Assembly (NCBI GenBank): GCA_963703085.1 | Contig: OY969789.1 | Coordinates: forward strand, 2,480,001-2,544,000 | DNA: 64,000 nt | DNA from: DATAEG01 sp963703085 | GTDB lineage: Bacteria > Actinomycetota > Actinomycetes > Mycobacteriales > Jatrophihabitantaceae | Reading direction: 5' to 3' | Shown here: in pieces, positions 9,288-17,639 of the stretch | Position numbering within the stretch: the first letter of the stretch is position 1 | Layout: each line of letters begins with the position of its first letter | Made by a program: the position numbers and the translations under genes | Notes under the pieces: model-generated | What the model was told of the DNA's origin: nothing | What the model saw: the letters and a program-made list of their open reading frames with translations, nothing else | The model's database searches: none

Positions 9288-11762
9288 GTGCGGATCGCCG
9301 ATCGTAGACGCACCGGGCTGACACTTGCCGTCGTCGCCGCAGTGCTCGCCACATCACTCACCGTGGCCACCGAGTCCCGAGCCGACAGCACGACGGTGGT
9401 GTTCGGCTCGTTCGAGTCCGCCGGTTCGGTGGCATCGGTAACCCCCAATCACCCCGATGTCGATCAGGTGAGCTGGTCGAGCGACGTGGTCTCTCAGGGT
9501 GCCCACTCGTTGGAATTCGACGTGGCCGGAGGCAACGCGCCGACGCCACAGATCTCGTTGCGGGCCGGCTCGGCGTTCGACGCCGCGTCCTGGGTCGGGC
9601 AGAAGATCATCACCTGGGACGTGATGAGCGACAGCCCCGTGCAATTCCTTGGCCAGGTGACCATCAAGGACACCGCCGGGCACGCCTACGGCCACGGGTA
9701 CTACATCCCCGCCTACGGCTACCACGCCTACGACGCCTACGTGGCCGACGTCGCGAAGGCAGGGGTGGACGTGGCGCACATCAGCGAGGTCGACCTGTCG
9801 CTGCCGCGTCAGCAATGGCCGGTGCGGATGTTCATCGACACCTTCCGGTTGATCGACACCTGGCCGTACGACCACACCCCGTACCAGAACGCGGCCACCC
9901 CGGGACTGATCTCGGTGATGGACCTCGACGGCTCGATCGCACACGCCCAGGCCACGCTGCGCGACGTGCGGCGCCGGATCCGTCCGACCCACACAGCCGC
10001 CGATCGAGCCCTCGCCACACGGGCGGCCGGCCTCGCAGCCGACGTGTCCGCCCTCGCCGACCGGGCCGGCCGGCCCGGGCTCACGTTGCCTGACGCGCAG
10101 GCGTTGCGCGCCGACATTGCCACCGCGACGCAACGCATCCAGCGCCTGGGCCAGGTCGTCGATGCCCGTCGGACGGAGCCGGACAGCCCCGACTACGCGA
10201 CCCTGTTCGCAGACTCGATGAGCCTGGTGTACCCGGCCGACCGGCCGTGCACGTGTCGCGCCGGCACGCTGCCGCTGGGGCTGGCCCGCGGGGAGTACCA
10301 GAGCGAGCAGGTAGCCGTCATTCCCTACGCGGCCGACCTCACCGGCCTGCGCGTGCAGGTCGCCGGCGTGCACGGTCCGCACACCCACGGGGCACCGGTC
10401 ACGGCGACGGTCGCCCCGGTCGGGTTCCTGAACACCACGCCGACGGACGCCTACCACGCGACCCGCGACGGCACACCCTGGTACACCGGTTGGACACCCG
10501 ACCCGATCCGGGACGACCTGAACACGATCGACGTCCCGCAGGATCGCTTCCAGCCGTACTGGGTCACCGTGCATGCAGCGCGCGACGCCGCCCCCGGCCG
10601 GTACACGGTCACGCTCGTAATCGCGGCCGACCAGGTGCGTCGGCGCACCGTGACCATCCCCGTCGAGGTGTGGCCGGTCACCGTCCCCGACCGGCCGGCG
10701 CTCACCACGTCCTTCGACTTCCGCCCGACTCTGGTGACGCCGCTTTACGGCGATACCGACCCGGCCGCGGTCACTGCGCGGATACACCAGTACGAGACGT
10801 TCCTGGAGGACTACAAGATCGAACCGGACAGCATCTACGCCGCGACGCCGCCTACCGTCGAGGACCTCGAGTGGGTGCAGAGCCGGTGGGGGCTGCGCCA
10901 CTTCAATGTGCTGTACCTGAACAAGAACCTGTTCGACCTCAGCAAGCCGTCCTCGTGGCAGGCCCAGATCGACAGCTGGCTCGACACGATCGGCCGGGCG
11001 ATGGTGAAGTATCGGGCCGCGGGGCTGGACAAGCTCGCCTACGTCTACGGGTTCGACGAGGCTACAGCGGCGTACCTACCCGCCGTGCGGATGACGCTGA
11101 CCCAACTCAAGCAGCGCTTCCCCGACCTGCCAGTCATCTCCACGCTGCGGGACAACACCATGGGACCGGGCAGTGGGCTGACCGGACTGGTGGACATCTG
11201 GTCACCGCAGATGGACCTGTACCAATCCGCACCGGCCGCCCAGGCGCACGCCCGCGGCGACCATGTCTACTGGTATCCCGACATCGCCACCGGCCACCCG
11301 TATCCGAACTGGTTCAACGGTTACCCGCCCATCGACACGCGGATGATGATGGGGCCGATGTCGCACCAGGCCGGTGTGGACGGCGTCCTGTACTACGCGG
11401 TCAACCGGTGGATCGATCACCCGCTGCTCGACGACGGCATTTACAGCGGATGGAATCCGGCCACGTTGGACACCACCGCGGGTGACGGGTCGCTGTTCTA
11501 TCCCGGGGCGCACGGCCCGCTCGCCTCGATCCGGTTGGCGAACCTGCGGGACGGCATGCAGGACTACAACCTGCTCGAGTTGCTCCGGCAGCGCATCGCC
11601 TCCGCGAAGCACACGTCACCGGCCGAACTCGCCCGGGCGCGCGAGCTGCTGGCGGCCACCGCGGTGGTGCACAACGACACGTCCTACACCGAGGATCCCG
11701 CCCTCTACCGCCACTGGCGAGCCGAGGTCGCCGAAGAGATCGGCAAGCTGACCCGCCGGTAA
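9288..11762 (+). CDS. Secreted DUF4091 glycoside-hydrolase-like protein
   Basis: An 824-residue exported protein. The GTG at 9288 was selected because a strong AGGAGGAG site ends about 6 bases before it and it gives a clean signal peptide (RRR, hydrophobic LTLAVVAAVLA, cleavage near SRADS). An N-terminal beta-sandwich-like region is followed by a helical linker with a possible coiled coil (about 225-300), a second sandwich, and a C-terminal TIM-barrel-like region ending in the DUF4091 signature IRLANLRDGMQDYNLLELL. DUF4091 proteins are linked to glycan breakdown. It is the last gene of the carbohydrate operon and probably releases the imported substrate outside the cell. Confidence 0.85.
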   Translation: MRIADRRRTGLTLAVVAAVLATSLTVATESRADSTTVVFGSFESAGSVASVTPNHPDVDQVSWSSDVVSQGAHSLEFDVAGGNAPTPQISLRAGSAFDAASWVGQKIITWDVMSDSPVQFLGQVTIKDTAGHAYGHGYYIPAYGYHAYDAYVADVAKAGVDVAHISEVDLSLPRQQWPVRMFIDTFRLIDTWPYDHTPYQNAATPGLISVMDLDGSIAHAQATLRDVRRRIRPTHTAADRALATRAAGLAADVSALADRAGRPGLTLPDAQALRADIATATQRIQRLGQVVDARRTEPDSPDYATLFADSMSLVYPADRPCTCRAGTLPLGLARGEYQSEQVAVIPYAADLTGLRVQVAGVHGPHTHGAPVTATVAPVGFLNTTPTDAYHATRDGTPWYTGWTPDPIRDDLNTIDVPQDRFQPYWVTVHAARDAAPGRYTVTLVIAADQVRRRTVTIPVEVWPVTVPDRPALTTSFDFRPTLVTPLYGDTDPAAVTARIHQYETFLEDYKIEPDSIYAATPPTVEDLEWVQSRWGLRHFNVLYLNKNLFDLSKPSSWQAQIDSWLDTIGRAMVKYRAAGLDKLAYVYGFDEATAAYLPAVRMTLTQLKQRFPDLPVISTLRDNTMGPGSGLTGLVDIWSPQMDLYQSAPAAQAHARGDHVYWYPDIATGHPYPNWFNGYPPIDTRMMMGPMSHQAGVDGVLYYAVNRWIDHPLLDDGIYSGWNPATLDTTAGDGSLFYPGAHGPLASIRLANLRDGMQDYNLLELLRQRIASAKHTSPAELARARELLAATAVVHNDTSYTEDPALYRHWRAEVAEEIGKLTRR

Positions 11763-11810
11763 GACGGGAGGCCGATCACGGTCAGCCTGCTGACTTTTCC
11801 GATCAACCGC

Positions 11811-11840
11811 TGTACGCTTTATCTATGAGTGTAGATAAAG
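11811..11840 (+). promoter_or_regulatory. Promoter end and 9-bp palindromic operator before GntR gene
   Basis: A perfect inverted repeat CTTTATCTA-n6-TAGATAAAG spans 11817-11840. A possible -35 CTGACT lies at 11790-11795 and, after 17 bases, an extended -10 TG-TACGCT at 11811-11818. The palindrome therefore covers the end of the -10 and the expected transcription start, the usual place for a repressor site. YtrA-type regulators are autorepressors binding such repeats ahead of their own ABC operons. Confidence 0.7.
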
Positions 11841-12319
11841 AGGTAAGCGTGGCCGATGGCGAGGCTCCGTCGCCCATCACGTTCCAGCTCGATCCGGCGT
11901 CCGGCGTCCCTACGTATCTCCAGCTCGTGCAGCAGGTCGAGCATGCGCTGCGGCTGGGCTACCTGGAGCAGGGGGATCGGTTGCCCAAGGTGCGGGAGGT
12001 CGTTGCGGCGCTGGCGATCAATCCCAACACAGTGTTGAAGGCGTACAAGGAGCTGGAGACCAAGGGTCTGACGTCGGGCCGTCCCGGCCAGGGCACGTTC
12101 ATCAGTGGATCGGTCGCACAGTCCACGTTGCCGGAACTCACGATCCTGCGGCGCTCGCTTCGTGCCTGGTTCGAGCAAGCCGACGCGGCCGGCCTCGATC
12201 AGGACGGCATCGTCGCGCTGGTGACGAGTTCCTTGCGGGATTTCTCTGAGCGCCGCGAGCCGAGCAAGGTCCGTGGCGAGCAGTCGGCACGGCAACGACG
12301 CAGAGGAGGAGCGGCGTGA
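11825..12319 (+). CDS. GntR family regulator, YtrA subfamily
   Basis: A 164-residue repressor with an N-terminal winged helix (VPTYLQLVQQVEHALRLG, GDRLPKVREVVAALAINPNTVLKAYKELETKGL, GRPGQGTF) and a short C-terminal helical dimerisation tail typical of YtrA members. It leads a three-gene ABC operon and overlaps the ATPase gene (GTGA). Two starts compete: ATG 11825, which would be leaderless because a TACGCT -10 ends 6 bases before it, and in-frame GTG 11849, which has AAAGAGG five bases upstream and would leave the operator entirely in the leader. The protein core is the same either way. Confidence 0.9.
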   Translation: MSVDKEVSVADGEAPSPITFQLDPASGVPTYLQLVQQVEHALRLGYLEQGDRLPKVREVVAALAINPNTVLKAYKELETKGLTSGRPGQGTFISGSVAQSTLPELTILRRSLRAWFEQADAAGLDQDGIVALVTSSLRDFSERREPSKVRGEQSARQRRRGGAA

Positions 12320-13206
12320 ATGTCATCGAGACCGCGGGCCTGGGGCGTCGGTACGGCAGCACCTGGGCGTTGCGCGACTGTACGGTCACCATCCCGGACG
12401 GTCATCTGGTTGCGCTGGTCGGTCCTAACGGCGCCGGCAAGAGCACTCTGCTCAATCTCGTGGTCGGTCTTACTCCGCCCACCATCGGCGAGGTGCGGGT
12501 GCTGGATGGGATGACGCCAGGATCGGTCGCCGCGCTGGACGGGATCGCGTTCGTCGCGCAGGACATGCCGTTGTACCGGTACCTGTCGGTCGCGGACATG
12601 CTGCATCTCACCGGCAACCTCAACTTGCGGTTCGACACCGCGTATGCCCGCCGTCGGCTGAGCGAACTCGGCATCGACAGCAAGAAGAAGGCAGGCAAGC
12701 TTTCGGGGGGACAGCAGGCGCAGCTGGCATTGACGTTGGCGTTGGCCAGGCATCCTCGACTGCTCGTGCTCGATGAGCCGACCGCTCCGCTCGATCCGGT
12801 CGCGCGACACGACTTCATGGCTACCGTGCTGACAGCGATGGCCGACGACGGCGTCTCGGTCGTTCTGTCCTCGCACCTGCTGGCCGAGCTGGAACGGGTC
12901 ACCGACTACCTGGTGCTGATCTCCCACGGGCGCGTCCGGGTCAACGACGAGGTCGAGGAGTTGCTTGCCTGCCACCGACTGGTCAGCGCCGCTACGCCCG
13001 ACCGACTCAACGGCGTGGAGGGCGAAGTCATCGAGTCGAACACGATGGGCGCTCAGACCCACCGGCTCATCCGGTTGTCCTCGCCGGGCGCCGCCTTACC
13101 ACCAGAATGCGAATCCAGACCTGTTGGCCTCGAAGAGCTCGCCCTCGCCTACCTCCGAGAAGCCACCGCCCCGCCCGCGCTGAGCCCGGTCGGAGCGACC
13201 CGGTGA
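12316..13206 (+). CDS. ABC transporter ATP-binding protein (YtrA-operon type)
   Basis: A 296-residue ATPase with Walker A GPNGAGKST (about 36-44), Q-loop FVAQDMPLY, signature LSGGQQ, Walker B LLVLDEPTAPLD and switch His in VLSSHLL. The last ~80 residues form a C-terminal extension after the nucleotide domain. It starts with GTG overlapping the regulator stop and its own TGA overlaps the GTG of the permease gene, so the three are coupled. Such GntR-controlled exporters respond to cell-envelope stress or peptide antibiotics in relatives; that role is inferred here. Confidence 0.92.
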   Translation: MNVIETAGLGRRYGSTWALRDCTVTIPDGHLVALVGPNGAGKSTLLNLVVGLTPPTIGEVRVLDGMTPGSVAALDGIAFVAQDMPLYRYLSVADMLHLTGNLNLRFDTAYARRRLSELGIDSKKKAGKLSGGQQAQLALTLALARHPRLLVLDEPTAPLDPVARHDFMATVLTAMADDGVSVVLSSHLLAELERVTDYLVLISHGRVRVNDEVEELLACHRLVSAATPDRLNGVEGEVIESNTMGAQTHRLIRLSSPGAALPPECESRPVGLEELALAYLREATAPPALSPVGATR

Positions 13207-14234
13207 CCGCCATAGCGGCGGTGCCCCGGGTGTCTCCTCGCCCGGTGCCTTGGTCGCGTCTGGGCTGGGTCGTATGGCGGCGCTACCGCACCATGCTCAC
13301 CGCCACCATCGGGGTCCTCGCGCTGATCGCGGTATACCTGGTCATCAACGGCGAACGTATGCGCGCCTCTTATCACGCGGCTACCTCGTGCACACCCGTT
13401 GATTCCGCGACGTGCAGGTACAAGTTCGAGGTATTCCACGAGCACTATGGACAGACCGGCCTCATCGGGGTGGTGCTGATGTTCCTGCCGGGCATCGTCG
13501 GTGCCTTCGCCGGCGCGCCACTATTGGCCAGAGAACTCGAAACCGGCACGTTCCGCTACGCCTGGACACAGGGCGTCGGACGGATGCGGTGGGCCATTGC
13601 CACCCTGGTCTGCGGTGCAATCGGCATTGCGGTCATCATGGCCGCGTTCGGGGCGCTCGTCACGTGGCACAACCAGCCACTTCTCGACAGCGGCGTCACG
13701 CCACGGCTGCACACGACGATCTTCCCGGAAACGGGACTCGCCGCCGCCGGATGGGCACTGATCGGCTTCGCGCTCGGCGTGCTGGCCGGCTTGCTCTGGC
13801 GTCGGGTAGTGCCGGCGATCGCCACCGCCTTCGCCGCCTGGTTCGGCCTGGCATTCCTGACTGCCACGGTGCTTCGGCCGCATTACCGCACCCCGCTCAC
13901 CACCACCAGCCTGGATGTGGCCGCCAAAGACCTGACCATCGATCGCTGGTGGACCAAAGGCGGCGTCCGCGTCAGTGACGACCAGCTCAACGCTGCTCTG
14001 GGTGCGATCGGCGCGCAGTTCACGAGCAACGGGGGCAAGGTCACGGTTGGCGGCCCTGGTGGCGGTATCGATCCCAATCAGTACCTGCTTCAGCACGGCT
14101 ACGCCTGGGTCACCAGCTACCAGCCCGACAGTCGGTACTGGCCGTTTCAGTGGATCGAGTTCGGCTGGCTGACGGCACTCACGCTCCTCCTACTCGGGGC
14201 CGCGTTCTGGCTGCTGCGCCGCCGGCCAGCCTGA
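13203..14234 (+). CDS. ABC transporter permease (ABC-2 like)
   Basis: A 343-residue integral membrane protein with about six membrane segments (TMLTATIGVLALIAVYLVI near the start, TGLIGVVLMFLPGIVGAFAG, IATLVCGAIGIAVIMAAFGALV, GWALIGFALGVLAGLLW, VPAIATAFAAWFGLAF, and LTALTLLLLGAAFWLL at the end). A soluble loop precedes the last segment. The motif ARELETGTFRYAWTQGVGRMRW matches actinobacterial ABC-2 permeases, where it probably contacts the ATPase. GTG 13203 overlaps the ATPase stop. It completes the YtrA-type regulator/ATPase/permease operon, and the export substrate is unknown. Confidence 0.88.
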   Translation: MTAIAAVPRVSPRPVPWSRLGWVVWRRYRTMLTATIGVLALIAVYLVINGERMRASYHAATSCTPVDSATCRYKFEVFHEHYGQTGLIGVVLMFLPGIVGAFAGAPLLARELETGTFRYAWTQGVGRMRWAIATLVCGAIGIAVIMAAFGALVTWHNQPLLDSGVTPRLHTTIFPETGLAAAGWALIGFALGVLAGLLWRRVVPAIATAFAAWFGLAFLTATVLRPHYRTPLTTTSLDVAAKDLTIDRWWTKGGVRVSDDQLNAALGAIGAQFTSNGGKVTVGGPGGGIDPNQYLLQHGYAWVTSYQPDSRYWPFQWIEFGWLTALTLLLLGAAFWLLRRRPA

Positions 14235-14251
14235 CGTCCGCAGGACGCGGG

Positions 14252-14953
14252 TCAGAGCACCAGTAGCGTGATCGCGACGTACTCGCACGCGGCCGCGAAG
14301 CAGACGAACGTGTGGAACACCTCGTGGTATCCGAACACCGCCGGCACCGGGTCCGGCCGGCGCTGGTGATAGGAGATCGCGCCGGCCGTGTAGAGCAGCC
14401 CACCGGCCAGCATCAGCACTGCCGGCGCCACGCCGGCGTTGATCCATACGGCTGGGATCGCCATGCCGGCCAGCCACCCGAGACCCAGGAACGTTGCCCC
14501 GACCAGCTTCTCCGGCGCGCTCATCCAGGCCAGATGGATGAGCGTGGCGGCCACGGTCAGCGCAGCCAGCACGATCATGCACACCACGCCGTAGCGTCCG
14601 CCGGCGATCAGAAACGCCGGCGTGGCGGTTCCGGCGATCAGGAAGAAGATCATCGTGTGGTCCAGGCGCTGCAGGATCATGCTGTTGCGCGCCGACCAGG
14701 TGCCGCGGTGATAGAGCGCGCTGACCCCGAACAGGCAGCTCACACTGGCCACGTAGACGGCCACCGCGCTGATCTCGACCGCGCCGCGCGAGGCGGTGAG
14801 CAGCAACGTGCCAACCACCAGGGATGCTTCGAACCAGAGCAGATGCATCCAGCCGCGCAACAGCGGCTTGACGTAAATGAGATTTCGGCCGGAGTCGTAG
14901 AGACCGGGTGCGGATCTCGGTGCGGTGGTGTCCATCGAGTCGGTCCCCGTCAT
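14252..14953 (-). CDS. Hemolysin III family (PAQR/TrhA-like) membrane protein
   Basis: A 233-residue seven-helix membrane protein of the HlyIII/adiponectin-receptor family. The conserved metal-site motifs are visible: SALYHRGTWSARN (first His after the second helix), RLDHTMIFFLIAGT, and the last helix motif GYHEVFHTFV. Bacterial members influence membrane-energetics and fatty-acid homeostasis. ATG 14953 has GGAG seven bases upstream; a second ATG six codons later is possible. It converges on the permease gene, separated by 17 bases. Confidence 0.9.
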   Translation of the reverse strand: MTGTDSMDTTAPRSAPGLYDSGRNLIYVKPLLRGWMHLLWFEASLVVGTLLLTASRGAVEISAVAVYVASVSCLFGVSALYHRGTWSARNSMILQRLDHTMIFFLIAGTATPAFLIAGGRYGVVCMIVLAALTVAATLIHLAWMSAPEKLVGATFLGLGWLAGMAIPAVWINAGVAPAVLMLAGGLLYTAGAISYHQRRPDPVPAVFGYHEVFHTFVCFAAACEYVAITLLVL

Positions 14954-15035
14954 CGTCGAACTCCATCGCGGGGCATGCCCGAGCGGGGTGAGGCAATCCC
15001 GGGCCCTCGGTCCAGAACCCGGGTGAGCGGCAGTG

Positions 15036-15269
15036 CTACTTGCTGGCGACGGTGGGCTGGGGCAGCAGGCCGCGCAACGTCTCCGTGCCGTGGTTCATGA
15101 CCATGGACGGCTCGGCAAGGCCCTTGTCCACCATGCGCCGCGCGGTGGCGCCGATGAGCGATCCGCTGGCCCCGAGTTCGCGGGCCAGATCACCGATCGT
15201 TGCGGGGCGGTCACTTCCGCGCATGCCTCGGAGGATCTTGAGGATTTGGTCTTCGAGGTCTACGGGCAT
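15036..15269 (-). CDS. Small winged-helix protein, hypothetical
   Basis: A 77-residue protein with a winged-helix pattern: DQILKILRGM, TIGDLARELGASGSLIGATARRMVDKGL as helix-turn-helix, then a short wing. The gene appears leaderless on the minus strand, since TACTCT lies six bases before the ATG. It may be a small DNA-binding regulator or a MarR/IclR-like fragment, but no effector domain exists. The target is unknown and nothing in the neighbourhood fixes its role. Confidence 0.65.
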   Translation of the reverse strand: MPVDLEDQILKILRGMRGSDRPATIGDLARELGASGSLIGATARRMVDKGLAEPSMVMNHGTETLRGLLPQPTVASK

Positions 15270-15360
15270 GTGTCGAGAGTAGCCCCAATTCCGCGGCTCA
15301 CCGTTGGCATCTGCGCCAGAAGCAGCCGTATCCGCGCCCGGGCAAGGAAGTTGCGACGCA

Positions 15361-15966
15361 TTAGAACCCGTTCAGGCGAGCATCTGGGTCGTCCGGCGCA
15401 GCTAGATGAGCACGCAGCAAGCTGGCCGGCCAGCTGCTCTTAGGCGCTTTGTCCGGCTGACGTAGCGCCTGACTGACCACCGCGTCGGCCAGCTCACGCT
15501 CCACGTCCAGACGCGGATAGTGCTGCTCGACCAGCGACCGTTCGGCGCTGGCCACGCTGAAGTCGGCTCGCACGCCCAGCCGGGTCAGCATCGCGATCGG
15601 TCCGCGTCGTTCGGCGATCTGCGGTGACGTATGCAGCGCGATGGCTTCCCACACCTGATCCACACCGGCAGCGTTGACGCCGGCCTCGGTCAAGAAGGTT
15701 GCGGCCGCGTCCGCGCCCTCCACCTCGAACCGCGTTGGCCCGTCGTATGGATCAGCCGTACCGAGATCGTGCAGGACGCAGGCATAGAACAGCAGGTCGG
15801 CGTCGTAGTCGGTGCCGCTGGCCAGCTGCCGGCTTCGCGCGGCGAGCACTGCATGCAGGTAGGTACGCACGCTGTGATTGGCGATCGCCGGCCGCTCCTG
15901 ATCGCGGACCAGTTCGAGCGCACGGGCCGCGTTGGCGTGTTCGGGCAGGGCCGGGATGGACACCAT
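15361..15966 (-). CDS. HD domain-containing phosphohydrolase
   Basis: A 201-residue HD-superfamily protein. The metal residues are visible as NHSVRTYLHA (first His), FYACVLHDLGTAD (the HD pair) and AIALHTSPQIA. It resembles small standalone HD proteins found in actinobacteria and fungi (cyanamide-hydratase-like group). ATG 15966 lies five bases after the stop of the upstream aldo/keto reductase gene on the same strand, so the two probably form an operon. The substrate cannot be deduced from the sequence. Confidence 0.85.
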   Translation of the reverse strand: MVSIPALPEHANAARALELVRDQERPAIANHSVRTYLHAVLAARSRQLASGTDYDADLLFYACVLHDLGTADPYDGPTRFEVEGADAAATFLTEAGVNAAGVDQVWEAIALHTSPQIAERRGPIAMLTRLGVRADFSVASAERSLVEQHYPRLDVERELADAVVSQALRQPDKAPKSSWPASLLRAHLAAPDDPDARLNGF

Positions 15967-15970
15967 CGCG

Positions 15971-16942
15971 TCAGCGAAAGCCGGCGATGCCGTGCGGGGT
16001 ATACGCCGCCTCGAGGTACTCGGCGTCCTCGTCGCTGAGCTCGACGTCGACGGCGGCCACCGCGTCGCGGAGGTGTTCGGGTTTGGTGGCACCGAAGATC
16101 GGCGCGCTGACGACCGGGTTACGCAGCACCCAGGCGAGGGCGACCTGTGCCGCCGATGTGCCGAGCCGCTCAGCCACCTCGGCGACCCGCTCGACGATCA
16201 CCTTGTCGTTCTCCTGGTACAGCGATTTACCGAACTCGTCGGTATCTGCGCGCGCGGTCTCGGTGTCCCAGGGCCGGGTCAGTCGGCCCCGGGCCAGCGG
16301 ACTCCACGGGATAGACCCCACGCCCTGATCCGCGCAGAGCGGCAGCATCTCGCGCTCCTCTTCGCGGTAGATCAAGTTGTAGTGGTTCTGCATCGAGACG
16401 AACTTCGTCCAGCCGTGTTGCTCGGCGACGTACTGCGCCTTGGCGAATTGCCAGGCGTACATGGAGGACGCGCCGATGTACCGTGCCTTTCCTGCCTTGA
16501 CCACTTCGTGCAGCGCCTCGAGCGTCTCCTCGATCGGCGTCTCATAGTCCCAGCGGTGAATCTGGTACAGGTCGACGTAGTCCACCTGTAGACGCCGCAG
16601 GCTGTTGTCGATCTCGTCGAGGATCGCCCTTCGGGACAAGCCGTGTCCGTTCGGGCCCGGGCGCATCTGACCGTGCACTTTGGTCGCGAGCACGACGTCC
16701 TCACGCTTCGCGAAGTCGCGCAGGGCCCGTCCGACGAACTCCTCGCTGGTCCCCGCGGAGTAGACGTTCGCGGTGTCCCAGAAGGTCACCCCGGACTCCA
16801 GCGCTTCGCGCATGATGGCCCTGCTGCTCTCTTCGTCGAGGACCCACTGGTGGCCGCCGGCACTGGCATCGCCGAAGCTCATGCAGCCCAAACACACGGC
16901 GGAGATGTCGAGGCCGGTCGAACCGAGTTTGGTGTAGCGCAT
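15971..16942 (-). CDS. Aldo/keto reductase
   Basis: A 323-residue NADPH-dependent reductase with the full AKR barrel pattern. The catalytic tetrad is visible as D in FWDTANVYSAGTSEE (Asp and Tyr), K in VLATKVHG and H in QIHRWDY. The C-terminal cofactor segment reads VSAPIFGATKPEHL. It resembles the YajO/tas-like AKR branch that reduces aldehydes and ketones. ATG 16942 begins the canonical MRYTKLGSTGLDIS; longer in-frame extensions upstream have no conserved sequence. It is followed by the HD-domain gene after a four-base gap. Confidence 0.93.
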   Translation of the reverse strand: MRYTKLGSTGLDISAVCLGCMSFGDASAGGHQWVLDEESSRAIMREALESGVTFWDTANVYSAGTSEEFVGRALRDFAKREDVVLATKVHGQMRPGPNGHGLSRRAILDEIDNSLRRLQVDYVDLYQIHRWDYETPIEETLEALHEVVKAGKARYIGASSMYAWQFAKAQYVAEQHGWTKFVSMQNHYNLIYREEEREMLPLCADQGVGSIPWSPLARGRLTRPWDTETARADTDEFGKSLYQENDKVIVERVAEVAERLGTSAAQVALAWVLRNPVVSAPIFGATKPEHLRDAVAAVDVELSDEDAEYLEAAYTPHGIAGFR

Positions 16943-17083
16943 CGGGCACCGTCTTCCTGTCGCGTCTGCGTGAGTCGGCCGCCGTGACGACCGCGGCCGT
17001 ACCTCGCCAATTGTCCTCCGCCACCTGGCCGGGCGAGCAGCGCCCCGGCGTAGCGTCGGCATCACGAACGAAAGGAGCTTCGG

Positions 17084-17590
17084 GTGTCCGGAGTACAGCT
17101 ACTGACCGACGGCTTCGACCGGGTGCGCGAGGTCGTGCATGCGACGCTCGATGGGCTGGATGCCGACCAGCTGGCCTACCGGGTCGACGACACGGCCAAC
17201 TCGATCGGGTGGCTGGTCTGGCACCTGACCCGGGTCCAGGACGACCACATCGCCGCCGCCGCCGGCTCCGAGCAGGTCTGGCTCAGCGACGGATGGGCGA
17301 AGCGATTTGCGCTGCCGTTCGAAGAGCACGCCACCGGCTACGGCCAGACCGCCGACGAGGTCGGACAGCTCCGCGTCGCGCCGGCTGACCTGCTCGGCTA
17401 CCACGACGCAGTGCACGAGCGGACGGTGTCGTATCTCGACACCCTCAGCGCCGCGGATTTCGAGCGGGTGGTCGACGAGAACTGGAACCCGCCGGTGACT
17501 CTTGCAGTGCGCCTGGTCAGCGTCTTTTCCGACGACCTGCAGCACGCCGGTCAGGCCGCCTACGTCCGCGGTCTGATCAAGCGGCGTTGA
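17084..17590 (+). CDS. DinB/DUF664 family protein (mycothiol-dependent enzyme-like)
   Basis: A 168-residue four-helix-bundle protein. The DinB-type metal histidines are visible in IGWLVWHLTRVQDDH and near the end in DDLQHAGQAAYVRGL. Actinobacterial DUF664 members include mycothiol S-transferases and mycothiol-dependent maleylpyruvate isomerases, so thiol-dependent detoxification is a reasonable but unproven role. GTG 17084 is preceded by AAAGGAG and, further upstream, a TAGCGT -10-like box. It stands alone between the divergent AKR operon and a membrane-anchored unknown. Confidence 0.85.
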   Translation: MSGVQLLTDGFDRVREVVHATLDGLDADQLAYRVDDTANSIGWLVWHLTRVQDDHIAAAAGSEQVWLSDGWAKRFALPFEEHATGYGQTADEVGQLRVAPADLLGYHDAVHERTVSYLDTLSAADFERVVDENWNPPVTLAVRLVSVFSDDLQHAGQAAYVRGLIKRR

Positions 17591-17639
17591 GCAGCCCTCC
17601 ATCGGTTTGCCCGCGGACGGCATCGGGAACGGTCTTGCG

